From Acidobacteriota bacterium (GTDB taxonomy: Bacteria; Acidobacteriota; Thermoanaerobaculia; Gp7-AA8), in the NCBI GenBank assembly GCA_021781455.1, contig JAJXWV010000035.1:1-64000 (forward strand): DNA of 64,000 nucleotides, in the 5' to 3' direction. Within the stretch, counting starts at the first letter, position 1. Every line of letters starts with the position of its first letter. Positions 1-9,060 of this stretch are shown piece after piece. Made by a program: the position numbers and the translations under genes. The notes under the pieces are model-generated. The model searched no databases, was not told where the DNA came from, and was given only the letters and a program-made list of their open reading frames with translations.

Positions 1-142
1 ATCGCGCCCTCCCTTCGAGCGCGCGCACCTTAGTCGACTCAGCTTCGCGTGTTCGCGGTTATTCGGAGGAGACCGACCCCGCAGTTCTAGTTGTCGTCAG
101 GCCGCAGGTCTAATGGTCGCTGAACAGACCACCCTCGCGCCC

Positions 143-2467
143 TCACGCCACAGCGTTCTGGTACAAGTACCTCTGAAAACCTGTGAAGACTCGCGTAATG
201 TCCTCGGGTCTGCCGAGGTCCGCCACGGCGTCGGCGATGGAGTTGTGGTACTTGAGGTGGAGCAAGGGTACGAGCTTGTCCTGATCGAGTTCTTCCACCC
301 CAACGCTGACGTAGTGTGACAGCACGAAGTCGAGAAAGACCCTCTGCTTTGTGTTGAAGTGAGTGCTGATGTCGAGCTTGGCTTTCGTGGCGCGTTCTTC
401 CCGGGTCAGCGGCGGCAAGGCGTAGGCCACGTGCGCTAACACGTCGAAGAGGTCGCTCTTTTCCGCGTCGATGATCTTCTGCATCTCGGCCAGTTGCTCA
501 CCACCGAAGCCCTTCTCAGCGAGACCCTGCAGGAGCCTCTTCCGTGTGTCGGGTGCGCTCCACAGTTCCCGCAGCTCGGCTTCGTTTTTGAAAAAATCGG
601 GCAGCTTCCCGAAAAGCATCTCCATGAACTGCTGCGCCGACATCGGCGTGCCGTCAGGGTGCCAAAAGGTGGTGGACATCATGTGCTGGATGCTTCGCTC
701 TTTGCCGTCTGCAAGCCGCACCTTGATTTTCTGACGCCGGTTGGGTTCTATCGGCTCATCGCGAATTCGGTCAGGCAGACTGGGCGGAGGGAGTTCATGC
801 CGAGGCTCCTTGGGTTCCGGCTCTATCGGTTCCCCATCCCACTCCGGATCGCTGAAGTGGTGATGCGCCTTCACGAAGTCGTAGATCGTGAAGTAGTCCT
901 TGCCGTCGTAGAGCCGCGTGCCGCGCCCGATGATTTGTTTGAACTCGATCATCGAGTTGATCGGGCGCATGAGGACGATGTTGCGGATGTTGCGTGCGTC
1001 CACGCCGGTGGAGAGTTTCTGTGATGTGGTCAGGATCGTCGGGATCGTCTTCTCGTTGTCCTGAAACTCCCGCAGGTACTGCTCACCAAGCTCACGATCG
1101 TTGGCGGTGACCCGCTGGCAGTAGTTTGGATCGGTGCTGGTCTTCATCTGGTTGACGAGGTCACGCACTGCAAGTGCGTGATCCTGCGTGGCGCAGAACA
1201 CCAGCGTCTTCTCCTTCTGGTCGATCTCCTCCATGAAGATCTTCACGCGGCGGGCTTCCCGCTGCTTCATCTCGATGATCTTGTTGAAGTCAGGTTCGGT
1301 GTACAGCTTCCCGATCTCGATCTCGCCCTCGATCAGCATGTCGTCGGGTGTGTAGATGTACTCATCGAGCGTCGTAGAAATCTGCTTCACCTTGAAGGGA
1401 GTGAGGAAACCGTCGTTGATGCCCTCTTTGAGCGAGTAGATGTACACCGGGTCGCCGAAATAGGCGTAGGTGTCCACGTTGTCCTGACGCTTGGGCGTAG
1501 CGGTGAGGCCAAGCTGCACCGCTGGAGCGAAGTATTCGAGGATGCCGCGCCAGTTGCTCTCGTCGTTCGCACCGCCACGGTGGCACTCGTCGATCACGAT
1601 GAAGTCGAAGAAGTCTGGCGGGTACTCACCGAAGTAGGGCGAAGGCTGCCCGTCCTTTGGCGGTCCGCTCATAAAGGTCTGAAATATGGTGAAGAACAGG
1701 CTGCCGTTCTTCGGGACCTTGCCCTTCTTTCGGATGTCCCCCGGCTCGATGCGTACCATAGCGTCCTCGGCAAACGCGGAGAACGCGTTGTAGGCCTGAT
1801 TGGCGAGGAGGTTACGGTCAGCGAGGAACAGGATGCGCGGGCGGCGTGATGGCTCGCGGCTCAGATTCCAGCGGGCGTGGAACAACTTCCATGCGATCTG
1901 GAACGCGACAAAGGTCTTGCCGGTGCCGGTTGCCATCGTGAGCAGAATGCGTTGCCGGTTTTCTGCGATGGCATCCATGACACGCCCGACTGCGATGTCT
2001 TGGTAGTAACGGCTGGGGTGGGAGCCGCCTTTATCCTCGAACGGAACGGCGGCGAAGCGGTCCCTCCATGCGTTTGCTTCAGTGAACGTCATCGCCCAGA
2101 GTCCATCCGGCGTGGGGTAACGCAGCTTCTCCCCTTCCTTGCCGGTCTGCATGTCGATGCCGTAGACGCCCTGACCGTTCGTGGCGTACGCGAAGCGGAC
2201 CGCCAACTTACCTGCGTAGTTCTTTGCCTGCCCCACACCTTCGGTTAGCTGTACATCCCATGCCTTCGCCTCGATGATGCCCAGTTTTTGGTTGCGGTAG
2301 ACGAGGATGTAGTCAGCGATCAGCGGCTTGCCTCGACGCCCATGCCCCTCGATCCGACCGAGCGTGATGTGGTACTCCCGCAGAACCTTGCTGCCTTCGA
2401 TGACACCCCATCCCGCCGCTGCCAACGCGGGATCGATGCGCTCGGCTCTGGTCTCTGCTTCGTTCAT
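143..2467 (-). CDS. hsdR: Type I restriction enzyme, R (restriction/translocase) subunit
   Basis: The 774-residue product is the ATP-dependent translocase and nuclease subunit of a type I restriction complex. The N-terminal nuclease core shows D52, E66 and K68 (in GIIEAKA), a PD-(D/E)xK pattern. A superfamily 2 helicase motor follows, with Walker A MATGTGKTF (about 178-186), the DECH box (293-296) and TATPKR (322-327). The C-terminus resembles the EcoEI-type R subunit and the length fits that subgroup, which is shorter than EcoKI-type HsdR. It is the last gene of the hsdM-hsdS-hsdR operon and starts 6 bases after the hsdS stop. The reading frame is intact, so the enzyme is probably active if hsdM and hsdS are. 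Confidence 0.95.
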   Translation of the reverse strand: MNEAETRAERIDPALAAAGWGVIEGSKVLREYHITLGRIEGHGRRGKPLIADYILVYRNQKLGIIEAKAWDVQLTEGVGQAKNYAGKLAVRFAYATNGQGVYGIDMQTGKEGEKLRYPTPDGLWAMTFTEANAWRDRFAAVPFEDKGGSHPSRYYQDIAVGRVMDAIAENRQRILLTMATGTGKTFVAFQIAWKLFHARWNLSREPSRRPRILFLADRNLLANQAYNAFSAFAEDAMVRIEPGDIRKKGKVPKNGSLFFTIFQTFMSGPPKDGQPSPYFGEYPPDFFDFIVIDECHRGGANDESNWRGILEYFAPAVQLGLTATPKRQDNVDTYAYFGDPVYIYSLKEGINDGFLTPFKVKQISTTLDEYIYTPDDMLIEGEIEIGKLYTEPDFNKIIEMKQREARRVKIFMEEIDQKEKTLVFCATQDHALAVRDLVNQMKTSTDPNYCQRVTANDRELGEQYLREFQDNEKTIPTILTTSQKLSTGVDARNIRNIVLMRPINSMIEFKQIIGRGTRLYDGKDYFTIYDFVKAHHHFSDPEWDGEPIEPEPKEPRHELPPPSLPDRIRDEPIEPNRRQKIKVRLADGKERSIQHMMSTTFWHPDGTPMSAQQFMEMLFGKLPDFFKNEAELRELWSAPDTRKRLLQGLAEKGFGGEQLAEMQKIIDAEKSDLFDVLAHVAYALPPLTREERATKAKLDISTHFNTKQRVFLDFVLSHYVSVGVEELDQDKLVPLLHLKYHNSIADAVADLGRPEDITRVFTGFQRYLYQNAVA

Positions 2468-2473
2468 GGCGGA

Positions 2474-3646
2474 TCACAGGTTGCCGGTGAAGGCTTGGTG
2501 CAGCAGCGACTTCTTTAACGCGTCCAACGCCGCAAGCTTCTGATGGTAGATCGATTCGAGGCTTTGTATCTCGGCTGCAAGCGCGGAGAGTTGGTGGACG
2601 ACTTTGTGCTGCTCGCCAAGATCTGGAAGCGGAATCTTGTATTTGGTTACGCTCTTCGCTCCAAGGTTTGGCTGAGCCGCTCCGTTGTCGTACAGCTTAA
2701 TGAGCCCCCGGCCCGAGGGGCTGGTTAGAAAGTAGTAGAGAAAAGATCTGTCGAGCGAGTCACGAGGACGAAGTATCACGAGAGACGATGCCACTGCTCC
2801 TATGGTGTACGGATCGACTAGTGCGGTCTTGCCGAGGGTCGCTCCCCGAAGGCAATAGACCAAGTCCCCCGCTTGAATCTTTCCACTACGCAGTGATTCG
2901 TACTTCTCCCTAGTGATGAAGTTCATCTCGGTGCGAGACAGAGTTCCGTCGGGAAGGATGTGTCCCGTGTTAATCCACGGCACTCCAGCCTCAACGTATT
3001 CACCTCGGTTAGGGTAGTTCTTTCCTCGATCCCCGTTTTCAAAATCACACACTCTTCCCAGCGTGGTTTCGCTCCATCCCGCACCGCGTTGAGTGAAAAC
3101 GGATTGGAGGTGGCTTTCGAAGAGGGCGCGGGCGTTTTGGAGGTTCTTTTCGGCGCTGGTTTTGGCGGTGGCGATGCCCTCAAATGCTTCGTCGAGGATG
3201 CCGACGATCCGCTTCTGCTCGGGGAGCGGGGGGAGCAGAAACTCGAACTCTAGAACCGCATTCATGTTTGCACGCGGCATGCGCGCACCTGTGGAAGTTG
3301 CGTCGATCTGCTGCACTGTTGCATCTCTCAGAAACCAGTACTGCAGGAATTGTCGCGATAAGTCGGGGCGGGGCTTGAGAGGGAAAATCTCCGTCGAGCA
3401 GTGCCCGACGAAGTCAGGAAGCATCACTTTGTTCAGATAGGGTCTCAATCTTCCATAAAGAACATGCTCCGGTGAGAACCTGAAGGTCGAGCTTCTTACA
3501 CTCAGTGGCTGCGTCGAGCCGACGAAGCGCCCGGTATTAGGTTCGATTTGCTCCAAGCCGACGTAGGGCAGATTCCTGTAGATACCCTGATTCTTCTCAA
3601 CAACACAGACTTCGCCGAGGCTCGTTACCTGCCACCCCTTCTTCAT
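2474..3646 (-). CDS. hsdS: Type I restriction-modification specificity (S) subunit
   Basis: A 390-residue DNA-recognition subunit that directs both HsdM and HsdR. Two target-recognition repeats are visible: the first half begins with GWQVTSLGEV, the second near residue 190 with GWSETTLGRV. Each is followed by a helical spacer containing the conserved LPPLPEQKRI or LPDLGEQHKV stretch. Such a duplicated layout recognises a bipartite target. The start overlaps the hsdM stop (ATGA), implying translational coupling. I see no internal tandem repeat or neighbouring partial hsdS that would allow phase-variable switching of specificity. The target sequence cannot be read from the protein by eye. Confidence 0.93.
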   Translation of the reverse strand: MKKGWQVTSLGEVCVVEKNQGIYRNLPYVGLEQIEPNTGRFVGSTQPLSVRSSTFRFSPEHVLYGRLRPYLNKVMLPDFVGHCSTEIFPLKPRPDLSRQFLQYWFLRDATVQQIDATSTGARMPRANMNAVLEFEFLLPPLPEQKRIVGILDEAFEGIATAKTSAEKNLQNARALFESHLQSVFTQRGAGWSETTLGRVCDFENGDRGKNYPNRGEYVEAGVPWINTGHILPDGTLSRTEMNFITREKYESLRSGKIQAGDLVYCLRGATLGKTALVDPYTIGAVASSLVILRPRDSLDRSFLYYFLTSPSGRGLIKLYDNGAAQPNLGAKSVTKYKIPLPDLGEQHKVVHQLSALAAEIQSLESIYHQKLAALDALKKSLLHQAFTGNL

Positions 3647-5100
3647 AGCAGCGCCCTGATGATTGCGAGCACTTCAGCGCTGTCTGCGTCCAGCGCTGCG
3701 ATTTCGTCCATGATGGCCTGCGGGCTGCGGTAGGTGACTTCCTCACCGCCGTTGGGGTTCTTCACGGAGAGGTCGAAGGTCGTCTTGTCGATACCCTTCA
3801 CGTCCACGCTCCACGACTGAGGCGAGTCAGCGAAGGTCTTCTGCATCTTCACGAACTCGGCGAGGTCGGCGTTGTTGAGCGGGTTGGTCTTGCCGAGGTT
3901 GCGGCCGAGATCGAGTTGGTAGAACCAGACCTTGCGCGTGGGCGCACCCTTTTCGAAGAAGAGCACAACCGTCTTCACGCCCGCGCCTTGGAAGGTGCCG
4001 CCGGGGCAGTCGAGCACGGTGTGCAGGTTGCAGCTTTCCAGCAGGAGCTTGCGCAGGCTCACCGAGGCGTTGTCTGTGTTGGACAGGAACGTGTTCTTGA
4101 TGACCACGCCGCCCCGCCCGCCAGCCTTGAGAATTTTGATGAAATGCTGAAGGAAGAGAAAGGCGGTCTCACCGGTACGGATCGGGAAGTTCTGCTGGAC
4201 CTCCTTGCGCTCCTTACCTCCAAATGGCGGGTTGGCCAGCACCACGTCGTAGCGGTCCTTCTCCTGAATGTCGGCGAGGTTCTCGGAGAGCGTGTTCGTG
4301 TGGAGGATGTTCGGCGCCTCGATGCCGTGCAGGATCATGTTCATGATCCCGATGACGTAGGCGAGCGATTTCTTTTCCTTGCCGTAGAACGTGCGCTCCT
4401 GAAGCGTGCGGTCCTGAGCGGTCGTGCGCTTGGGGTGGGTCTGCTTGAGGTACTCGTACGACTCGCACAGGAAGCCCGCTGAGCCGAGCGCACCATCGTA
4501 GATACGCTCGCCGAGCTTGGGCTGAACCACATTCACGATGGCACGGATCAACGGGCGCGGGGTGTAGTACTCGCCGCCGTTGCGCCCGGCATTGCCCATG
4601 TTCCTGATCTTGGCTTCGTAGAGGTGCGACAGCTCGTGCTTCTCGGTCTGCGAGCGGAAACGGAGTTCATCGATGTGCTCGATGATCTCCCTCATGTTGT
4701 AGCCGCTCTGGATTTTGTTTTTGACCTCTCCGAAAATCTCGCCGATCTTGTACTCGATCGTGTTCGGGCCACTCGCTCTCTGCTTGAATCCATGCAGGTA
4801 CGGGAAGAGTTTCTGGTTGACGAAGTCACGGAGGTCGTCACCGGTCAGCGCCCGGTTGTGATCGAGCCTGCCGTTCTCGTCCTTCGGCGCTGCCCAGCTT
4901 TCCCACCGATACGGCTTGTCGAGGATGTAGCTGTATTTCTTCCTCGCAAGCGCGGCCTCATCGGCAAGGTCCTGCTCCAGACCGTCGAGGTATTTCAGGA
5001 ACAGGAGCCACGAGGTCTGCTCGGTGTAGTCGAGTTCCGTCGTGCAGCCCGCCTCTTTTCGGAGGATGTCGTCGATGTTTTTGAAAGCCTGTTCGAACAC
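3643..5100 (-). CDS. hsdM: Type I DNA methyltransferase (M) subunit, N6-adenine
   Basis: A 485-residue S-adenosylmethionine-dependent adenine methyltransferase. The N-terminal HsdM helical domain (MFEQAFKNIDDILRK) is followed by the methylase domain with the SAM-binding motif DGALGSAGF (about 202-210) and the catalytic NPPF (about 290-293). It protects host DNA and forms the trimeric methylase with HsdS. The start is GTG. It is the first gene of the operon. The upstream 640 bases carry no convincing intact gene, so the operon promoter probably lies there. Confidence 0.95.
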   Translation of the reverse strand: MFEQAFKNIDDILRKEAGCTTELDYTEQTSWLLFLKYLDGLEQDLADEAALARKKYSYILDKPYRWESWAAPKDENGRLDHNRALTGDDLRDFVNQKLFPYLHGFKQRASGPNTIEYKIGEIFGEVKNKIQSGYNMREIIEHIDELRFRSQTEKHELSHLYEAKIRNMGNAGRNGGEYYTPRPLIRAIVNVVQPKLGERIYDGALGSAGFLCESYEYLKQTHPKRTTAQDRTLQERTFYGKEKKSLAYVIGIMNMILHGIEAPNILHTNTLSENLADIQEKDRYDVVLANPPFGGKERKEVQQNFPIRTGETAFLFLQHFIKILKAGGRGGVVIKNTFLSNTDNASVSLRKLLLESCNLHTVLDCPGGTFQGAGVKTVVLFFEKGAPTRKVWFYQLDLGRNLGKTNPLNNADLAEFVKMQKTFADSPQSWSVDVKGIDKTTFDLSVKNPNGGEEVTYRSPQAIMDEIAALDADSAEVLAIIRALL

Positions 5101-5293
5101 GTTATCAGGTCCTCGGTGCCGCCATTTTCATGCGAAGGGCGCTCGCTAGCACAAATTTTCTTCCGCCCGTTCATGTCGATCAGCGACTAGAGTCTTGGCC
5201 CTTCCGGCTTCATGAACGATAGCTTCGAAAGGACCGACGAGAATGCGCCGGGCATTCGGTGCGCAGGCCTTGTCAAAACCGTGACGCTTTTCC

Positions 5294-5740
5294 TCATCGC
5301 CGGGTCGTTGCAGCACTCGGCCGAGGCCATGTAGAGTTCAGTTCGAAAGCATGCAGACGCTGCTCTACCCACGAGCAGCGGGCAACCGAGCAACGTGCCA
5401 CGGTGCCACCCCGATCGCTTGATCGGCATGCGCTTCCGGAGGAAGAAAATTGAGAAATAACATCTGCGATGTAGCCGACCTTACCGTTCGTGTCTTTTGC
5501 AGTTGCGGCGAAGGCGGCGAAGCTGTCGACTGGAGCACCTTCCTTGAACTCTTCGATGCGCACACGGGCGATGTAGCCTCGGTCTCTTTCATCGCCAACT
5601 TCAGAGGCAGCACTTGGGGCCAAAGGCGAGTGAAGGTCGATTCACACATCTGCCGTGTTCTACGTTTCTGCGGAGTCGATCAGCTCGATCAACTCGTCGG
5701 TGTCTTCGGCCCTCGCAACGCGCGGGAGATGTGAACTCAT
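5294..5740 (-). pseudogene. Possible degraded small gene upstream of hsdM
   Basis: The stretch between hsdM and the 5739 gene has no confident intact gene. On the minus strand one frame reads like protein in two pieces: a 26-codon piece starting with ATG at 5740 (MSSHLPRV, then EDTDELIELIDSAET and a stop at 5660), then after two stops a piece from a TTG at 5623 containing GYIARVRIEEFKEGAPVD and GKVGYIADVISQF. The tail to 5294 loses coding character. Both pieces share a frame, as expected for one old gene with nonsense mutations, but they could be two tiny genes. No family is recognised. The remaining bases from 5101 to 5293 show nothing further. Confidence 0.3.
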
Positions 5741-6290
5741 GCCTGACGAGAAGACGACGATCACGATAGAAATCGAGGGCGTGACGGTGGTGGGCGAGAT
5801 CACCGAGCGCTGGCAGCGGTACGTAGGTGTGAAGCTGCTGAGGCCATTCACTCACCTTTCTTCCGGATGCAGCGTGCCCTACTTCGCAATCAAGCACGCC
5901 AACTTCGCCGGTCCGCAAGGCGAGGCTATGGCTCGAACACTGTTGGCCGAGCTGTACCGCAATGCGTGCTTCTTCCACGAACACGGGGAAGAGCTGCGAG
6001 CAAGTTGGGGGGCCACCCAAGATAAGCTCGCACGACTTCAAACCAACGATCCGGATGCACCGGATGTAATCGCGATGGCCAAGCGGGAGCTGCGTCGTCG
6101 CTTCCGTGCTCGCGAGGTCGACCAGCGCTGGTACCAGAATGAAATGCGAGTGCTCCGAGGCCGCAGCCGTGCGTATGACAATCGCCGACGAGACGTGATC
6201 GATACGTTCATGGCGCGGCCGTGCCCAGACGGAGTCGACCTCGGGCAGGTGGTTCCGTTCATACTTGCCGAGGATGAAGTCGGCGGGTGA
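5739..6290 (+). CDS. Hypothetical protein, 183 residues, island-borne
   Basis: The product starts MPDEKTTITIEIEGVTVVGE, with an N-terminal beta-rich stretch, and continues with a charged helical region rich in Arg (KRELRRRFRAREVDQRW). No signal peptide, membrane segment or known motif is visible. I chose the ATG at 5739 because a GGGAG-type ribosome site sits about ten bases upstream and the codons before it do not look coding. It converges on the XRE gene (stops 10 bases apart) and lies between the restriction operon and the recombinases, so it travels with the island. Function unknown. Confidence 0.6.
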   Translation: MPDEKTTITIEIEGVTVVGEITERWQRYVGVKLLRPFTHLSSGCSVPYFAIKHANFAGPQGEAMARTLLAELYRNACFFHEHGEELRASWGATQDKLARLQTNDPDAPDVIAMAKRELRRRFRAREVDQRWYQNEMRVLRGRSRAYDNRRRDVIDTFMARPCPDGVDLGQVVPFILAEDEVGG

Positions 6291-6299
6291 GTGTCCACG

Positions 6300-6596
6300 T
6301 CATTCGCTGCGCGTCCGCACTCGCTTGCGGCATCGCTTCAGCAGCTCGGGTGCGTCGACTCCGAGTGCCTCGCAGATCTGGATGAACTCCACGAAGTCGA
6401 CTCGGCGTGAACCGTCCTCACACTTAGCGACCCACGACTGCGGCTTTCCGAGCCGACGGGCAAGAGCGGTTTGCGAGACATGCGACTTCTTCCGTGTCTC
6501 GGCGAGCAACTCGATACACTGACGATATTCAGCACGGCTGAGCGCCGACGGCCGCTGACCGCTCTTGGATGGGGACCGCACGAAAGCTTTATACAA
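6300..6596 (-). CDS. XRE-family helix-turn-helix regulator
   Basis: A 98-residue DNA-binding protein. The Cro/CI-type helix-turn-helix runs through SQTALARRLGKPQSWVAKCE, followed by the usual hydrophobic helices (FVEFIQICEALGVDAPELL). The protein is little more than the DNA-binding domain, like many phage and island repressors. It is divergent from the recombinase gene at 6665, with only 68 bases between the starts. That gap holds two inverted repeats that would suit autoregulation and repression of recombinase transcription. The role is inferred from family and position. Confidence 0.85.
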   Translation of the reverse strand: MYKAFVRSPSKSGQRPSALSRAEYRQCIELLAETRKKSHVSQTALARRLGKPQSWVAKCEDGSRRVDFVEFIQICEALGVDAPELLKRCRKRVRTRSE

Positions 6597-6617
6597 CGAG
6601 CCAAAGCTCTTCCCAAC

Positions 6618-6657
6618 TATCCCAGATTAGGATAGACTAATTATCCCTAATTGGGAT
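6618..6657. promoter_or_regulatory. Candidate twin operator for the XRE regulator
   Basis: Two AT-rich dyads sit in the divergent gap in an otherwise GC-rich region. The first (6618-6634) has arms TATCC and GGATA around seven bases. The second (6643-6657) has arms ATCCC and GGGAT around TAATT. Their centres are about 24 bp apart, and the two sites read like diverged copies of one another, each with TAAT/ATTA cores. This is the layout expected of a CI/Cro-like dimer binding two adjacent sites. Binding is inferred. Confidence 0.5.
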
Positions 6658-6664
6658 TGGCTCA

Positions 6665-7783
6665 ATGCGCAGAAGAACAGGATCGGTACTGAAGAGACGC
6701 GGCGGATGGTGGGCTCGGGTAACCTTCACCGACCCTGTCACCGGGAAGCGCCGGGATATCCAGCGGCGTGCCGATACGAGGAAGGCTGCCCTCGACCTGC
6801 GTGACCAGCTGCTGCGCGAGTTTGACACGACCGAAGGGCGCAGCTTCGCGCACGACTACGCCTCCTTCGAGGAGTTTGCCGGGCATTTCGCCGAGCGGTT
6901 CCTGATTGCACCCGAGTACCACGACGGACGCAAAGTCGCCGGACTTCGCTCGTACAAGACTCAACTCGGTCATCTCGATGTCCTGAAGGTCAGCTTTGGT
7001 AGGCGCCAACTCCGCGAGATCCGTTACGGCGACCTCGTGGTCTTCCGGTCAGAGAGGCTGAAAGCCATCACGAAATACGGTCGTAGCCGGAGCATCGCAA
7101 GCGTGAACCGAGAGCTGGCACTGCTTCACCGCATGCTCCGGGTAGCGAGCCGTGAAGGTTGGCTCATTCAGAACCCGTTCGATGCAGGCGAGCCCCTGAT
7201 CCGCCTTGCAGACGAGCGTCAACGGCAGCGCATCCTGACTTTCGTTGAGGAGAAGCGCCTGCTCGACGCCTGTGAAGCTGACGAACAGCGCAAGCACCTC
7301 AAGGCGATTCTCATCGGTCTCCTCGACACAGGGTGCCGGTTTGGCGAGTTGAAGAAACTCACATGGGCCGACGTCGATGTCGTTGCTGACGAGTTGACCA
7401 TCCGAGCCATGAACACGAAGACCTTGACCGCCCGGGTCGTCGGCATCACACCGAGGTTGAAGGTCGAGCTTCGACTGCTCTTCGGCGACGGCAAGGTCGA
7501 CGAGACTCTCGTCTTCGGGATCAGGTCAAACGTGAAGCGGGCGTTTGCCTCCGCTAAGAAGATCGCCGGGATCGGCGATCTGCGTCTGCACGACCTGAGA
7601 CATACAACTGCCTCCCGCCTCTGCACCAAGCTGGAGCTGCCGCAGGTCGGACGCATCCTCGGCCACACGCAGCCGCGCACGACGTACCGCTACGTGAATG
7701 CCGACGCAGGGACACGCACGCGTGCCGCCGAGATCCTCCATGACCTTCAGCAGGTTTCGGTCGACAACAAGGTCGAGCGATGA
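6665..7783 (+). CDS. Tyrosine recombinase (integrase), first of a tandem pair
   Basis: A 372-residue phage-type integrase. The N-terminus (GSVLKRRGGWWARVTFTDP) resembles an arm-binding domain, followed by a SAM-like core-binding domain. The catalytic domain shows R225 (TGCRFGELKKL), H309 and R312 (HDLRHT), H334 (LGHT) and a tyrosine at 341 or 343. All catalytic residues are present, so it should be active. It overlaps the next recombinase gene by four bases (ATGA). No strong ribosome site is seen before the ATG. It likely acts at the end of the island immediately downstream. Confidence 0.93.
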   Translation: MRRRTGSVLKRRGGWWARVTFTDPVTGKRRDIQRRADTRKAALDLRDQLLREFDTTEGRSFAHDYASFEEFAGHFAERFLIAPEYHDGRKVAGLRSYKTQLGHLDVLKVSFGRRQLREIRYGDLVVFRSERLKAITKYGRSRSIASVNRELALLHRMLRVASREGWLIQNPFDAGEPLIRLADERQRQRILTFVEEKRLLDACEADEQRKHLKAILIGLLDTGCRFGELKKLTWADVDVVADELTIRAMNTKTLTARVVGITPRLKVELRLLFGDGKVDETLVFGIRSNVKRAFASAKKIAGIGDLRLHDLRHTTASRLCTKLELPQVGRILGHTQPRTTYRYVNADAGTRTRAAEILHDLQQVSVDNKVER

Positions 7784-9060
7784 GCAACCACCGACCTCGT
7801 GGTCTGCGGCGCTACGACAAGGTCCGAAAGCTCGCAACCTTCGAATTCATAGTTCCCGGCTCGCATGGTGGACGTCGCATCCAGAAGACATTCAAGGTAA
7901 CCAGCTGGGAAGATGCAGTCGAGAAGGGTGACCTCTTCCGTCGGGACATGGCCACAGTCTACGGCGACGCCGCCAGCGGCGGCGAGCAGCGTGAACCGAT
8001 CACGTTTTCGCAGTACGTCATGCGAGAGTGGGAGCGTACCTTTGTTCCTCGGCTATCGAAGGGCAAGCGCATCACCAACTGGTCGATCATCAAGCACCAT
8101 CTCATTCCGTACTTCGGAGCGATGGTTCTCTCACGCATCAGCGACTCGCATGTAGAAGACTTCGTGGCGGCGATGAAGGCAAAGCCTCGAAGCGGTGATG
8201 AAAACTTTCGGTACTCACCCGCTTACATCAACGCGGGACTTTCTCTTCTTCGGACTTTCTTGAGAAACGCTTACCGTCGGAGAGTCATTCGAGAGTTTCC
8301 CCTTCGGGAACCTCTCCCGCTTCTCGCCGAACCGAAGCTCCGGAATGAGTTGACCACTGAAGAGGAAACTAGATTCCTTGCCGCGTTTGACGATGAGACC
8401 ATGCTTCGCGAATACATTCGTATCCATTCGAAGCGAGGCAACGTCGTCTCAAGCCCACGCTTTGGCTCGCCGCGAATCTTTGGAGGCGGCATGAAGTGGG
8501 ACCGAGAAGCTGCGAAAGATTACTTCGACCGCTTCCACGCATCGAAGGCACTGTTTAGCGCCGCTCTGCATACGGGCCTCCGTCGAGATGATCTGCGGCT
8601 CCTCAAATGGTCGTCCGTCGACCTCGGGCGACGAGTGATCACGGTGGTCATGAAGAAGACGAGAGAGGTCGCCGTCATCCCGATATCGAAGCCGCTTTCC
8701 GAGATTCTCCATTCGCTTCGCAGATCGACAGTCATCGGCGAGTGCGTCTTCCTGACCAGCGAAGGGCGCCCGTACTCGGTGACGACCATCAACCGCTACT
8801 TTGCGATCGCCAAGCAGCTCGCTGGAATCACTCGCCGCTTCCGGTTTCATGACGTCCGCCACACGTTTGGAAGCAAACTGGCATCAGCCGGGGTCAGCAC
8901 AGCAATCATTCGACGCTGCTTGGGGCACACTTCTTCGCGAATGGCCGAGCGGTATGCCTTCCCGTCAGAGGAAGCGGTCCGGGGCATTGTATCGGCGCTC
9001 GACGGAGGTCCTGCTGACGCACCCGTGTCCAAGTCAGTAATCAGCCCGTCTCGGGCCTAG
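7780..9060 (+). CDS. Tyrosine recombinase, second of a tandem pair
   Basis: A 426-residue second recombinase coupled to the first by an ATGA overlap. A core-binding domain precedes a catalytic domain with R268 (HTGLRRDDLRLLKW), H357 and R360 (HDVRHT), H383 (LGHTSSR) and Y392 (ERYAF). It is clearly diverged from its neighbour and also carries a full catalytic set. Tandem recombinases that act together are known from Tn554 (TnpA/TnpB) and from RIT elements, which have three. Here only two are seen. Its stop lies at the apparent island/chromosome junction. Confidence 0.92.
   Translation: MSNHRPRGLRRYDKVRKLATFEFIVPGSHGGRRIQKTFKVTSWEDAVEKGDLFRRDMATVYGDAASGGEQREPITFSQYVMREWERTFVPRLSKGKRITNWSIIKHHLIPYFGAMVLSRISDSHVEDFVAAMKAKPRSGDENFRYSPAYINAGLSLLRTFLRNAYRRRVIREFPLREPLPLLAEPKLRNELTTEEETRFLAAFDDETMLREYIRIHSKRGNVVSSPRFGSPRIFGGGMKWDREAAKDYFDRFHASKALFSAALHTGLRRDDLRLLKWSSVDLGRRVITVVMKKTREVAVIPISKPLSEILHSLRRSTVIGECVFLTSEGRPYSVTTINRYFAIAKQLAGITRRFRFHDVRHTFGSKLASAGVSTAIIRRCLGHTSSRMAERYAFPSEEAVRGIVSALDGGPADAPVSKSVISPSRA

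Noticed and set aside
2474-3646. Phase-variable hsdS
   Set aside because: No simple repeats, inverted repeats or second hsdS fragment nearby.
5187-5429. 80-codon minus-strand frame upstream of hsdM
   Set aside because: Codon use is not protein-like, and no ribosome site or domain is seen.
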